NCBI RefSeq assembly: GCF_036248255.1 | Contig: NZ_CP109178.1 | Location: 4,092,001-4,156,000, forward strand | Direction: 5' to 3' | From: Streptomyces sp. NBC_01717 | GTDB taxonomy: Bacteria; Actinomycetota; Actinomycetes; Streptomycetales; Streptomycetaceae | DNA: 64,000 bases | Shown here: positions 1-8,385 of the stretch, piece after piece | Numbering within the stretch: position 1 is the stretch's first letter | Layout: the number at the start of each line of letters is the position of its first letter | Position numbers and translations under genes: made by a program | Notes under the pieces: generated by a model | What the model saw: only the letters and a program-made list of their open reading frames with translations | What the model was told of the DNA's origin: nothing | The model's database searches: none

Positions 1-81
1 TACTGCGACTCGGAGACCGTCGTGGCCCTCGACCTGCCACGCCAGGGACGACCGGATTCCGGTCCGGGCGGCGGGCCTTGA
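1..81 (+). CDS. Possible 3' end of an unidentified gene (5' cut by window)
   Basis: Frame 1 is open from the first base and ends in TGA at 79-81, giving 26 residues that end in a Gly/Pro-rich stretch. The codons have the G/C third positions expected of a coding region here, and the frame ends just before the next gene on the same strand. The piece is too short to assign to a family, and it may be chance. Confidence 0.3.
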   Translation, partial: YCDSETVVALDLPRQGRPDSGPGGGP

Positions 82-115
82 GCGAGGCGGCGCGCTGCGG
101 CGTACGGTCGTGACC

Positions 116-772
116 ATGCGCATTGTCATCGCAGGTGGACATGGTCAGATCGCGCTGCGGCTGGAGCGGCTGCTCGCTGCGCGCGGAGATGAAGCGGCAG
201 GCATCATCCGCAATCCGGAACAGAGCGAGGACCTCCGGGCGGCCGGCGCCGAACCGGTCGTCCTGGACCTCGAATCGGCCACCCTGGACCAGACGGCGGA
301 GGTCCTGCGCGGCGCCGACGCAGCGGTCTTCGCAGCCGGCGCGGGCCCCAACAGCGGTACGGAACGCAAGGACACGGTGGACCGCGGCGCGGCAGTGCTC
401 TTCGCGGACGCCGCGGAACGGGCCGGCGTACGGCGCTACATCGTGGTGTCGGCCATGGGTGCCGACCCGGACCACCCGGGCAACGAGGTCTTCGACGCAT
501 ACCTCAGAGCCAAGGGCGCCGCCGACGCGTACGTACGTTCCAGGACGGCACTCGACTGGACGATCCTGCGCCCCGGAATGCTGACGAACGACGCAGGCAC
601 CGGCCAGGTCCAGCTGTCCGTCTCGACGGGACGCGCACCGGTGCCGCGCGACGACGTGGCGGCGGCGCTGCTGGAACTGCTGGACACCCCGGCGACGGCA
701 GGCCTGACGCTGGAACTGATCTCGGGGAGCGTGCCGGTGACGGTGGCGGTGAAGGACGTCGCAGGGAACTGA
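116..772 (+). CDS. NAD(P)-binding SDR-type oxidoreductase (NmrA/atypical SDR)
   Basis: The 218-residue protein opens with the dinucleotide-binding loop IVIAGGHGQIALRL, a GxxGxxG-type fingerprint close to the N-terminus. It continues as an atypical short-chain dehydrogenase of the NAD(P)H-binding (PF13460) type. The segment VRRYIVVSAMGAD and the later WTILRPGML are typical of this group, which acts on quinones, flavins or sugar nucleotides or has regulatory roles. There is no catalytic YxxxK pair in the classical position. The ATG at 116 is preferred over the GTG at 110 because relatives start with MRI; no strong ribosome binding site decides it. The substrate is not predictable. Confidence 0.85.
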   Translation: MRIVIAGGHGQIALRLERLLAARGDEAAGIIRNPEQSEDLRAAGAEPVVLDLESATLDQTAEVLRGADAAVFAAGAGPNSGTERKDTVDRGAAVLFADAAERAGVRRYIVVSAMGADPDHPGNEVFDAYLRAKGAADAYVRSRTALDWTILRPGMLTNDAGTGQVQLSVSTGRAPVPRDDVAAALLELLDTPATAGLTLELISGSVPVTVAVKDVAGN

Positions 773-1125
773 GCGGCCGGCTGCGCGGCTCCGGGTTCCC
801 GGAACCCGTTCGACGGTGATCACACGCGATCGCCGTCGGACGCCCTCCCTGTGCCCCTCGCCAACTCCTGGTCACGCGGGCTCTCTTGGTCCGGACGAGT
901 GACCGTCTCCACGCACGTCGAACGAGCTGGACGAGGCTTCGCATCCGGAGGACTCGATTCGGCGTCGCCGAGGAAGCCCCCTCCCCCGGCTGGTGAGTGC
1001 GTGTATCGCTTGGGCAGTGCTGTTCCTGCCGACCAGGCCAACGGCACCCCGAGCCGTGTGGCTTTCGCACGGTCCCTTGCGGTCGATCCCGTACCCGGCG
1101 TCGGTCGAGCCTCGGCGGCAGCGTT
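773..1125. other. Gene-free interval with a 17-bp palindrome
   Basis: Convergent interval between the SDR gene and the first collagen-like gene. It contains a perfect hairpin (CGGGTTCC, one-base loop, GGAACCCG; 792-808) that may end transcription of the SDR gene, although no T-run follows. Open frames here have no recognisable domain, and I see no gene. Confidence 0.5.
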
Positions 1126-1455
1126 TCAGCCGTCCTGGCCGTCCCTCCCCCTCCGGCCGTTATGACCGTGCCTACCGTTAAGGCCGTCTTCCCCGTATCG
1201 CCCGGACTTGCCGTCCCTGCCTGGCGGGCCGGAGGGGCCGCGCGGACCGGGGGGTCCGGACGGACCGGAGGCACTGGGCTCGACGAGGTGCGCCTGGAGG
1301 TCGATGTGCTGCGTCTGCAGATCGTCGAGCTGCATCTGATGGGCGACGAGTGCGGCCGACTGCGCGACGAGCACGGAGATCAGCACGGCGCCGAGCACAA
1401 GGGGGCGCCACGACCTATGTGGCGTTTCGTTTACGCTGTTCACATCATCCCTCAC
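1126..1455 (-). CDS. Collagen-like membrane-anchored protein (copy 1)
   Basis: A 109-residue protein with a short basic N-terminus, a hydrophobic segment at about residues 18-40 (signal anchor), a polar linker (QTQHIDLQAHLVEP) and a run of Gly-X-Y triplets to the end (GPSGPPGPRG, then charged GRDGKSG-type triplets). The collagen-like run is only about 15 triplets long. Start is GTG at 1455. It is paralogous to the next minus-strand gene in the anchor, linker and 5' flank, so the pair arose by tandem duplication. Likely membrane-tethered with the triplet domain outside. Function unknown; it may be a surface or spacer protein. Confidence 0.7.
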   Translation of the reverse strand: MRDDVNSVNETPHRSWRPLVLGAVLISVLVAQSAALVAHQMQLDDLQTQHIDLQAHLVEPSASGPSGPPGPRGPSGPPGRDGKSGRYGEDGLNGRHGHNGRRGRDGQDG

Positions 1456-1777
1456 AGTGCGTGACGGCGAAAAGTGTAAATGACGAAGATCTGGAGGAGG
1501 CGGAGCTCCTCGTCGAGCATCTGCCCCGCGGCGACCTCACAGGCCCCGGGTTCGCCCATCACTGCACGAAGCCGCTGAACACGTCATCGAGGCGAAGCGC
1601 GACCTCACGGTTCGCCGGCACAAGACAACGGCCACCCGGGTCGAGCACAGGGCGGCGCCCCGACTTGTGGCCAACCACAGGATCGACTACCTCAAGCACC
1701 CAGTGCCGCAGTTCATCGCATGCTGCCGTCCGTGACCGCGAGCGTCCCCGTCCGGTCATGGATGGGTTGAACATCCT
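1456..1777. other. Upstream region of collagen-like copy 1, duplicated upstream of copy 2
   Basis: About 85 bp immediately upstream of copy 1 (roughly 1456-1540) match the region upstream of copy 2 (roughly 2213-2295), including GTGACGGCGAAA and a GACGA..GATC..GAGGAGGCGGA block. The shared part probably holds the promoter, read leftward. The rest of the interval (1541-1777) shows open frames on both strands but nothing I recognise. Confidence 0.5.
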
Positions 1778-2212
1778 CTAGTGCATGACGGAGGAGCTGC
1801 CCGGGAGGGCTCTGCCTTCAGCCTCCCCACGGGGACTCCGGGTCTCAGTCGGTGATGGCTCGGCTGCAACGTCTTGGCCGTCCTTCCCGTCCTTACCCGG
1901 CGGGCCATCCCGCCCATCCCGCCCATCCCGCCCGTTCTGCCCGTCCTGCCCGTCCTGCCCGTCCTTCCCGTCCTTGCCCGGCGGGCCGGGGGGGCCAGAC
2001 GGACCAGGGGGGCCGGACGGACCGGAGGTACTGGGCTCGACGAGGTGTCCCTGGAGGTCGATGTGCTGCGTCCGCAGATCGTCGATCTGCTCTTGCTGGG
2101 CGACGATCGCAGCCGACTCCACGATGAGCGCGACAATCAGCGCTGCCCCGAGCACAAGGGGGCGCCGCGGTTTACGCAGCATTTCAGTTACCCAGCTCAC
2201 GTGATGCCTCAC
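1778..2212 (-). CDS. Collagen-like membrane-anchored protein (copy 2)
   Basis: The gene encodes about 144 residues: a basic N-terminus, a hydrophobic anchor (LVLGAALIVALIVESAAIVA), a linker almost identical to copy 1 (DLRTQHIDLQGHLVEP) and about 20 Gly-X-Y triplets dominated by GKDGQDG and GRDGRDG. It ends in a 25-residue polar tail that copy 1 lacks. The GTG at 2212 is chosen because it aligns with the GTG of copy 1 (VRHHV versus VRDDV), although the frame stays open further upstream. The charged K-D/R-D triplets are those that stabilise bacterial collagen trimers. Probably a trimeric surface stalk; unproven. Confidence 0.7.
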   Translation of the reverse strand: MRHHVSWVTEMLRKPRRPLVLGAALIVALIVESAAIVAQQEQIDDLRTQHIDLQGHLVEPSTSGPSGPPGPSGPPGPPGKDGKDGQDGQDGQNGRDGRDGRDGPPGKDGKDGQDVAAEPSPTETRSPRGEAEGRALPGSSSVMH

Positions 2213-2503
2213 TATGCGTGACGGCGAAAGTGTAAGCGACGAGGATCCGGAGGAGGCGGACCTCGTCATCGAGTGTCTGCCTCGCGGCGACCTCGGACGC
2301 CCACACGCACCGGTCAAAGCTGGGACAGCGTTGAATCAGGGTGAGACAAGGTGAACGCGGAAGGGGTGCCCCTCACCGAGAGACACCTCTTCCGGCCGGC
2401 GCATACGCTGAACTGCTGCGGTGGGTGTGGGATCTGAACGCCCGGTGACTTGCGCCACGACGGTTCGGCGAGCCATGCAGGCCGACACCCGCTTCCAGGG
2501 CCG

Positions 2504-3283
2504 TCACACTCCGCCTGCGGCTCGGGGCCGTAGGCGGTGGTGCATCAGTCCCGCCGCGCACACCACGGCGGGGACTCCGACGGCGGGTACGGTCCACCAC
2601 GGGATGCCGATCCACACGGCCGGGAGTCCCACCCCGAAGCAGGCGGCGACGCTGGTGATGAGCAGCCGTTTGCCGTACGGATTCCAGGTGAACGGCTCGT
2701 AGCCGCGAGGCCTGACAAGGCGAACCGCGCCGAACGCGAACGCCTGAGCCGCGACGAGCGCGGCGAGCACGCCGATGGCAGCGTTCATCTGGAGCTCGTC
2801 ACGGGGCGCATCGGAGCTGTTCTGCCGGACCCCATCCTTACTGAGCACCACTATGTCGCGGCGCCAGACGGTGGCGGTGACCCGGTCGCCCGGCTCCAGC
2901 CGCTCAAGGAGCGGTCCTGGGTCACCGAAGTCCACGACTCCCCGCCAGGCGTCCTCATCCTTGAGGGTCGCCTCGTAGGTGGAAGTCTTCCCGGACTTGA
3001 CGACCGTCTTCACGACGGTGAAACGCCAGGTGCTCAGGCAGTCACTCCCCACCTGCGCCGTTGCATGAGCGGGACACGGTTCGGCTGCCTGGTAGTCCCG
3101 GTAGCGCTCCCTGTCGGAGGGCAGCCACCAGGAGAACACCAAGTAGCAGGCTGCCGCCGGTATCAAAGACAGCAGGATCAGCAGCACGCCCATGAACCGC
3201 GCCCGACCCGGCGACCGCCGATCGGTACCGTCCTTGCTCGGCGGTCTGCCCGTGCTGTGAGCCCTCGCCCGCGCTGTTGTCAT
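2504..3283 (-). CDS. Multi-pass membrane protein, unknown function
   Basis: A 259-residue protein with a basic N-terminus, one hydrophobic segment at about 30-52 (FMGVLLILLSLIPAAACYLV), an extracytoplasmic region of about 110 residues with two cysteines (EPCPAHA and DCLSTW, possibly disulfide-bonded), then hydrophobic segments near 167-187 and two more between about 208 and 245. The middle region (beta-rich, with LEPGDRVTATVWRRDIVVL) resembles the DUF3592-like domains of actinobacterial membrane proteins, but I cannot assign it firmly. No neighbour is in the same operon. Confidence 0.65.
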   Translation of the reverse strand: MTTARARAHSTGRPPSKDGTDRRSPGRARFMGVLLILLSLIPAAACYLVFSWWLPSDRERYRDYQAAEPCPAHATAQVGSDCLSTWRFTVVKTVVKSGKTSTYEATLKDEDAWRGVVDFGDPGPLLERLEPGDRVTATVWRRDIVVLSKDGVRQNSSDAPRDELQMNAAIGVLAALVAAQAFAFGAVRLVRPRGYEPFTWNPYGKRLLITSVAACFGVGLPAVWIGIPWWTVPAVGVPAVVCAAGLMHHRLRPRAAGGV

Positions 3284-3714
3284 CGCCTACCCCCTCCGCC
3301 CCAGCCTCCATCAGCCAGAGGCAGGAATACACCCAGGTCGCACGGCAGTCTGTGAGAGGGGCCGGCTTCCGTATCCCGGCAAAACCAGTGCGATGGGCAG
3401 GGACGCAGAGTGAGGTATATCCCTGATTGCGGGCATCCGGTGGGGATCGGATCGTGCATGCCGCAGGCCTGTCTGACGGAGCTTCAGAGGAACCTGATGG
3501 GGACAAGGCAGATCGAGGGGCAGGCGTATCCGGAGATGGCTCTGCACTCGCGAAGGTCGTGCTGACTGCCTCGGCTGACCGCGGCTTCGCGCCCTACCCA
3601 GCGGTGCAAAGCTCCATGAGCACCAAGGCGATGTCGTCCGTACGGGGGCCCCAAGAACACCGCGGGGGACCCTCGCCCGTTTCGAGCGCTGGTCGGCCGT
3701 TCGGCCAAGGCCGC
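3284..3714. other. Gene-free interval
   Basis: Open frames exist on both strands, but none shows a hydrophobic core, motif or convincing start. It may be decayed sequence between two unrelated membrane protein genes. Confidence 0.4.
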
Positions 3715-4401
3715 TCACATATCACTTGGCGACTGACTTGGTTGGCGACGCTTTGCTGACACGCCACCTTCCGCCCACCCCTCGGGTCGGCTGCGTCGAG
3801 CGCGCCAGCTCCACACTGTGTGCCCGACGAGAGCGACAGCGGAAATGATTGCAGTAACGCGAATCGTGTTCCAGGTCATGGAGAACGTCATCCCTTGCGA
3901 GTCCGCCTCTGTGCTCAAGCGCTGAGTGGCCTCGAAGTAGGCGATCAATGGAACAAGCAGGCGGAACAGAAGGCCACCGACTCCGGGCGTTCGCGCTACG
4001 TTCCCCACGAGTCCCACAGGCGCACCGAACACGAGAGCCGCTATTCCCCACACGAGAATTTGCCCCTCGCTGGAGGCGCCAGGTTCCATTCCGGCCGGAA
4101 CGGGGGCGGCGCGTTCCACTCCGGCCGGAATGGTGAGGTTCATATCCTTAAAAAGGTAGTATGCGACTACGCCGATAGCCAACCCCAAAGGCGGCAGCAA
4201 CGTTGACTCAATTTTGGATCGGCGGAAATAGCCCACCAAGAATGCATAACAGGCCCACGGCCAACCACTAGAAAAAACAGTACTCACGGCGACGCAAACG
4301 GGATCATCCCATTTCCCAGCTACGGGGCCCACTAGGCCAAGTAGCAAACCCGCCCCGAGAGACACAGTGACCGGCACAACGCGAGTGCACAGGAAGCGCA
4401 T
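3715..4401 (-). CDS. Multi-pass membrane protein, unknown function
   Basis: A 228-residue protein starting at ATG 4401, preceded by GGGGAAGAG on the minus strand; the frame is open further upstream, but this start has the only good ribosome binding site. It has five or six hydrophobic segments, including VTVSLGAGLLLGLVGPVAG near the N-terminus, LPPLGLAIGVVAYYLF, ILVWGIAALVFGAPVGLVG and TAIISAVALVGHTVW. A loop carries the duplicated VERAAPVP/PAGMEPG segment. The C-terminus is basic. Codon choice includes A/T-ending codons unusual for its neighbours, which suggests horizontal origin. No family recognised. Confidence 0.6.
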   Translation of the reverse strand: MRFLCTRVVPVTVSLGAGLLLGLVGPVAGKWDDPVCVAVSTVFSSGWPWACYAFLVGYFRRSKIESTLLPPLGLAIGVVAYYLFKDMNLTIPAGVERAAPVPAGMEPGASSEGQILVWGIAALVFGAPVGLVGNVARTPGVGGLLFRLLVPLIAYFEATQRLSTEADSQGMTFSMTWNTIRVTAIISAVALVGHTVWSWRARRSRPEGWAEGGVSAKRRQPSQSPSDM

Positions 4402-4947
4402 GTTTTCTCTTCCCCGTTCAGTGGGTAAATCAGAGCCGGAGGTGGTGCCACTCCGAGGCTGCGCGGGCAACCGAACGGCCCCCGAGCGGCGCACCAACCT
4501 ACCGCATCTTCCGAGGAGTTACCGCTTGGTGCGGGGATCAAACGTCTGGACATTTCAGCAGTTCGCGACGCCTGCTTCAGGTTGATTACGGCAATTTGTC
4601 GTCAAGGGCTGGCGATCTAGGTGCCCCAGTCACCTGCAGCCTCCAACCGTGGTCGGTGGCTGATACTTAATGCTCGGCTCAGGGCAACGTCGCCCCTAGG
4701 CTTTTAGGTTGGTTCCGAAAACCCCGCCGGAGCGGTGAGTCACCTCTTGGACCTCGCCGTATTCCCCTACGGGGTTACGTTTCACTGGCGATGCGAGAGG
4801 ATTTGTCCGCTGTTCCATCGGAAGAAATTACTCGGAGGGTTGACTGTACTATCGCGAGAGCGAAGGTGCGCGTAAAGGGATTGACTGTTCGTTTTCATGG
4901 TATAGTCCTAATGAATTTACAGGACGGCACGAAAAAAGGGGAATGGC
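4402..4947. other. AT-richer intergenic region with promoter-like elements
   Basis: This 546-bp stretch is less GC-rich than its surroundings. It contains two copies of TTGACTGT (4840 and 4881, 41 bp apart), a TATAGT at 4901-4906, and a small hairpin (CCCCTACGGGG near 4765). The second TTGACT and the TATAGT are only 14 bp apart, too close for a standard sigma-70 promoter, so the arrangement may be activator-dependent. It lies upstream of the gene at 4948. No reading frame here is convincing. Confidence 0.4.
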
Positions 4948-5547
4948 GTGAATACCGAGAAGGTTACGGCTCGACGTCTTACGGCCGGAGAGGTTTCGGA
5001 ATTGGGCCTCCAGGACAACATCTTCGTCTCAGCGGAGATGGATGGCCTTCCTCTCGACTGCTACGCCCCGGCTTTCCTCACGGGGCCGGGTAAGAATTTC
5101 GAGGGAGGGTCCTTCACTGCGAGGACGATCTTCGGTGAGGAAATTCATGTTCTCCCGGACAATGTCGAAGAGCGCGGGATCTGGATTGCCGACAAGGCAG
5201 GGGAAGAAATCGAGGTTCTCCAGAGTGCCGGCGTCCTCCTGAACCTCGCCCTCTTCGTGCCCGACGGGAAAAAGGAATCCCTGGAGTCGCTCTACTCCGC
5301 CGCACGGGACGCGTTCGGCGCGGGGATCGTTCAGCGCTGGAGCGAGGAAACCGTCGCGGTGCCGGACGTCAAGGTCGACCTGTACGAGGAGCCGGCCCGG
5401 GGGCGGAAGAACACGAACAGCCAAAACCGCGACCGCCGTGCCCTGGACATCTACCCGACCCGAGTGCGGTTCCTGGAGCCCAGCGATGGCTGGAGGTTCA
5501 TTGTCGAACCGCACAAGGAGATCGTCGATGACACGCCGACGATCTGA
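4948..5547 (+). CDS. Hypothetical protein, 199 aa
   Basis: Starts at GTG 4948 behind AAAAAAGGGG, a good ribosome binding site. The protein is soluble and acidic, with no signal peptide or membrane segment. It has a beta-rich N-terminal half (NIFVSAEMDGLPLDCYAPAF) and a helical middle (LESLYSAARDAFGAGIVQRW). I recognise no family. It is followed by a strong terminator and preceded by an AT-richer leader, so it is probably a single-gene unit acquired by transfer. Confidence 0.6.
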   Translation: MNTEKVTARRLTAGEVSELGLQDNIFVSAEMDGLPLDCYAPAFLTGPGKNFEGGSFTARTIFGEEIHVLPDNVEERGIWIADKAGEEIEVLQSAGVLLNLALFVPDGKKESLESLYSAARDAFGAGIVQRWSEETVAVPDVKVDLYEEPARGRKNTNSQNRDRRALDIYPTRVRFLEPSDGWRFIVEPHKEIVDDTPTI

Positions 5548-5579
5548 CCTGATGGCAGGTTAGCCTCGACCTTTCGCGG

Positions 5580-5610
5580 GAGCCCGTCAGCTTGCTGACG
5601 GGCTCTTCTT
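5580..5610 (+). terminator. Rho-independent terminator
   Basis: Eleven-base perfect stem GAGCCCGTCAG / CTGACGGGCTC with a CTTG loop, followed by TTCTTCGCTT. It lies 33 bp after the 199-aa gene. Confidence 0.85.
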
Positions 5611-5614
5611 CGCT

Positions 5615-6345
5615 TGTTGGGGCGTACGGGCAGGCCGCTGGCCTGATTGTCGCGTTTGGTGGGCTTCGACGGGGTTGATGTTTCCCGTGGGATCGCAGGT
5701 GCCTGCAGCGGGCGGTGGTGATCAGCTGGGTGGCGGCTGAGAAGAGGCCGAGTCGCAGACGGCGGGATTCCCGGAGCCGGGCCGGCCGGCCGGTCGGAGC
5801 GAGCATCGGCATCCAGGCCGGCAGGTCGAATGCGAGCTGGACGATCTCCAGCCAGATCTGGTTCTGGGCCGTGCCATGCAGGGGAAGGGGAGGTTGCGTT
5901 GGCCGGTGGCGCGCGCATTGCTGATGCGGTCCTCGGCGCAGCGCTGTCGGTGCCGCAGTGCCGGCTGCGCGATCGGGCTGTCCTTGGTGTTGGTGGCGAA
6001 GTGGGTGAGCCGCAGGCCGTCGGCGTCGGTGAAGCGCAACTGGGTGCCGAGGTACGGCCGTTCCTCGCGGACGATCAGCCGCATGCCCTTCGGTCGGCCG
6101 GTCAGGCAGTCCCCGTGGAGCTTGGCGACCCAGGCGCCGTCGCGGATCTCGCCGCCGGGTTCGATGGGGCATCCAGGCGGAGGGCGGCAGTGCCGGCACC
6201 GACCGGTGAATCTCTTCGGTGATGGTCATACCGACCGAGTGGGACGGCCATCGGCCCTGCTTCGCGAGCCATTCGACGCACGCGTGGGCGCCTCCGCCGA
6301 ACTCCGTGCGGATCAGCGTCTGCCGCGGCACCTTTTCGAGGCCAT
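5615..6345 (-). pseudogene. IS1380-family transposase remnant (frameshifted, 5'-truncated)
   Basis: Minus-strand translation gives successive pieces of one transposase in different frames: TLIRTEFGGGAHACVEWLAK and SVGMTITEEIHRSV, then MRLIVREERPYLGTQLRFTD and GLRLTHFATNTKDSPIAQ, then HGTAQNQIWLEIVQLAFDLP and LTGRPARLR-like sequence. The order matches the C-terminal half of IS1380-type DDE transposases. At least two frameshifts and the missing N-terminal half show it is dead. The promoter-proximal half is replaced by unrelated sequence near 6345. Confidence 0.75.
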
Positions 6346-6495
6346 TGCGCCTCCTCGTCTGCCGCGGGACTCCTGCGTTTGTCGCCGAACCCCTGCGGAT
6401 ACGTCTGCGATCGGTAACAGAGGGATCTTGTACGGGCGTTCGCATGTCTTCATGAGGGCAGGGCATCGGCGGGGACAGCAAAGGGGTGGGTGGAC

Positions 6496-7278
6496 ATGGC
6501 AAGGCACAAGGGAAGGGGCTGGCACGGCCGGGTTCTCGCGGCGGCGCTCGGGGTGACAGCGGTGGCCGCTGCCACCTCGGTGTGGACCGCGCAGGCCGAC
6601 ACCGCCGGAGGGCGGCAGCCGCAAGCGCGTGTCTCAGCGCCGGACGCCCGGCCTCAGGACCGGACCGTGACCAAGGTGGCGGCGGACATCGCACACGCCT
6701 CGGACCGCGGCGCCCGGGGCGTCAACATCACCATCGACGACGGACCGGACCCGGTCTGGACGCCGCAGGTGCTGCAACTGCTGAAGGACAACGGTGTGAA
6801 GGCTACGTTCTGCATGGTGGGCACGCAGGCCCAGGCACACCCGGACCTGGTCAAGGAGGTCGTGGCGGCCGGGCACCGGCTGTGCGACCACGCGGTCTCG
6901 CACGACACCGCCATGGACACCAAGTCCGAGGCATACCAGTCGCAGCAGATCCTGGATGCCGAACGCATGATCACCAAGGCGTCGGGAGGCGTCCGGCCAC
7001 AGTATTACCGGGCCCCGGGCGGTGCTTTCACCCCGTACAGCCGGCAGCTCGCCGCGTCCCGGGGGATGCGACCGTTGGGCTGGAACGTCGACTCCAAAGA
7101 CTTCGAGCGTCCTGGTGTGGACACCATGGTCGCCACCGTCAAGAGCGAGATCTCCAACGGGCCGACCGTCCTCTTCCACGACGCGGGAGGGGATCGCTCC
7201 CAGACCTTGGCCGCTCTGCGCGAGATCCTGCCCTGGCTGAAGCAGCAGGGGTACTCCTTCGGCTTCCCCGTGCGGTGA
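6496..7278 (+). CDS. Secreted polysaccharide deacetylase (NodB homology, CE4)
   Basis: A 260-residue protein with an N-terminal signal peptide (basic start, hydrophobic LAAALGVTAVAAATSVWTAQA) and one NodB domain. Motif 1 is TIDDGPD (Asp81-Asp82, catalytic base and metal ligand). Motif 2 is DHAVSHD (HxxSH metal ligands). Motif 3 is YRAPGG, motif 4 is WNVDSKDF and motif 5 is LFHDAGG. All key residues are present, so it should be an active Zn/Co-dependent deacetylase of N-acetylated glycans such as peptidoglycan or chitin-like polymers, outside the cell. ATG 6496 is preferred because AAGGGG lies about 9 bp upstream; GTG 6490 is too close to it. It stands alone between IS remnants. Confidence 0.9.
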   Translation: MARHKGRGWHGRVLAAALGVTAVAAATSVWTAQADTAGGRQPQARVSAPDARPQDRTVTKVAADIAHASDRGARGVNITIDDGPDPVWTPQVLQLLKDNGVKATFCMVGTQAQAHPDLVKEVVAAGHRLCDHAVSHDTAMDTKSEAYQSQQILDAERMITKASGGVRPQYYRAPGGAFTPYSRQLAASRGMRPLGWNVDSKDFERPGVDTMVATVKSEISNGPTVLFHDAGGDRSQTLAALREILPWLKQQGYSFGFPVR

Positions 7279-7380
7279 GTGAGGCTCGCCCGCACTGACA
7301 TCCAGACCCGGACCCCCGCACCAACAGACAGACATGAACAGCAGAACCCGACCACTGACGAAAGCCCGTCGGCAGCCAAC

Positions 7381-7574
7381 CGCCGCCGGCGCGGCAAGAG
7401 GGGCGGTCGGCCCACCGGTTTCGACACGACGATCCATAAGCGCAGGAACGAAGTCGAGCGGACGATCAACGCCCTCAAGAACTCCGGGCCGTGGCCACAA
7501 GGTTCGACAAGCGCGCCTACATCTTCCACGGCACCGTCACCGCCGCCTCGATCCGACTCTGGCTCCGCCCATGA
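7381..7574 (+). pseudogene. IS5-family transposase C-terminal remnant
   Basis: Encodes RRRGKRGGRPTGFDTTIHKR and NEVERTINALKNS, then after a frameshift near 7490 AVATRFDKRAYIFHGTV and TAASIRLWLRP with a stop at 7572-7574. This is the DDE C-terminal block (NxVER..N.LK..R..ATR.DK) of IS5-group transposases. Only the last 65 residues survive. Confidence 0.75.
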
Positions 7575-7586
7575 TCTCCGCTGGAT

Positions 7587-8093
7587 CTAGTCGCCGGTCG
7601 TGCCGTCGAGCATCTCGCGCAGGATGTCCAAGTGGCCGTTGTGGCGGGCCGTCTCCTCGGTGAGGTGGAGGAGGATCCAGCGCAGGTCGACGTGGAGGCC
7701 GTTGCGGACGGCTCGCTGGGCCTGCTTGTCCAGGCCGTTCCCGGCGACCAGTTCGCGGTAGCGGGCGCTCTGTTCGACGTATTCGTCGAGCAATTGCGTG
7801 AGCGGGAAGTCGACGGCGATACGCATCTCGCGGTCGGGGTCCTCCTCGGTCCAGGGGCCCCGGTCTTCCTCGCCGAGGAAGACCACCTGGAACCAGTAGT
7901 ACTCGACCCAGCGAAGGTGGTTGATCACTCCGCTCATGGTCATCAGCGGTGAGCCGGGCAGGAGCGCCTTGTGAGCGTTCTCCGCGGAGACGCCCTCGCA
8001 CTTGGTGCGGGCGGTGTCACGTGCGTAGTCGAGAAACGTGGTGAGCTGGGTGCGCTCGTCCCACGCGGGCGGCGTGTCGTCGATTCTTGTCAT
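7587..8093 (-). CDS. DinB-family protein (DUF664)
   Basis: A 168-residue protein forming the four-helix DinB/YfiT fold. The metal-site histidines are visible as GVINHLRWVEYYW in helix 2 and as LLHLTEETARHNGHLDILRE in the last helix, the typical DUF664 signature of actinobacteria. Members of this superfamily include mycothiol-dependent transferases; the substrate here is unknown. Start is ATG 8093. It is followed only by transposase debris, so it is probably monocistronic. Confidence 0.85.
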   Translation of the reverse strand: MTRIDDTPPAWDERTQLTTFLDYARDTARTKCEGVSAENAHKALLPGSPLMTMSGVINHLRWVEYYWFQVVFLGEEDRGPWTEEDPDREMRIAVDFPLTQLLDEYVEQSARYRELVAGNGLDKQAQRAVRNGLHVDLRWILLHLTEETARHNGHLDILREMLDGTTGD

Positions 8094-8223
8094 CGCGCGA
8101 AGCGTCCCCGATCACCGCGACCGATGTCGAGGCATTTAACGCCGGGCCCAACCCGCTCCGCGAGCAGGCCGCCCACGACACGGCGAGCGGCCTGCGTCCT
8201 TCGTAGCGTTGTGCTGCCTGCCG

Positions 8224-8352
8224 TCAGCTCTGGCCGGCCGTGCGGCGCCTGCGCGCGATGAACACTGCGCCGGTGCCGACCACCACGACCGCGAGACCGA
8301 CACCCGCGACGACGGGAGTGCTGCTCGATGCCCCGGTCCTGACCGCGTGGCA
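8224..8352 (-). pseudogene. Orphan C-terminal anchor resembling a sortase sorting signal
   Basis: Minus-strand frame ending at TGA 8224 encodes VRTGASSSTPVVAGVGLA followed by VVVVGTGAVFIARRRR. The small-residue linker, about 18 hydrophobic residues and an Arg tail are the layout of an LAxTG-type cell-wall sorting signal, with xRTG where LAxTG is expected. No N-terminal part in this frame looks like a protein, so it is probably the last remnant of a deleted surface-protein gene. Confidence 0.45.
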
Positions 8353-8385
8353 ACATACGCACTGCCCAGCGGGGCGACCGCGTTC

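Noticed and set aside
851..1165. Plus-strand frame of 104 codons after the SDR gene
   Set aside because: Overlaps the end of the collagen-like gene antisense, no ribosome binding site, no recognisable domain.
3311..3718. Minus-strand frames between the two membrane protein genes
   Set aside because: Arg/Pro-rich composition typical of shadow frames, no conserved start, no motif.
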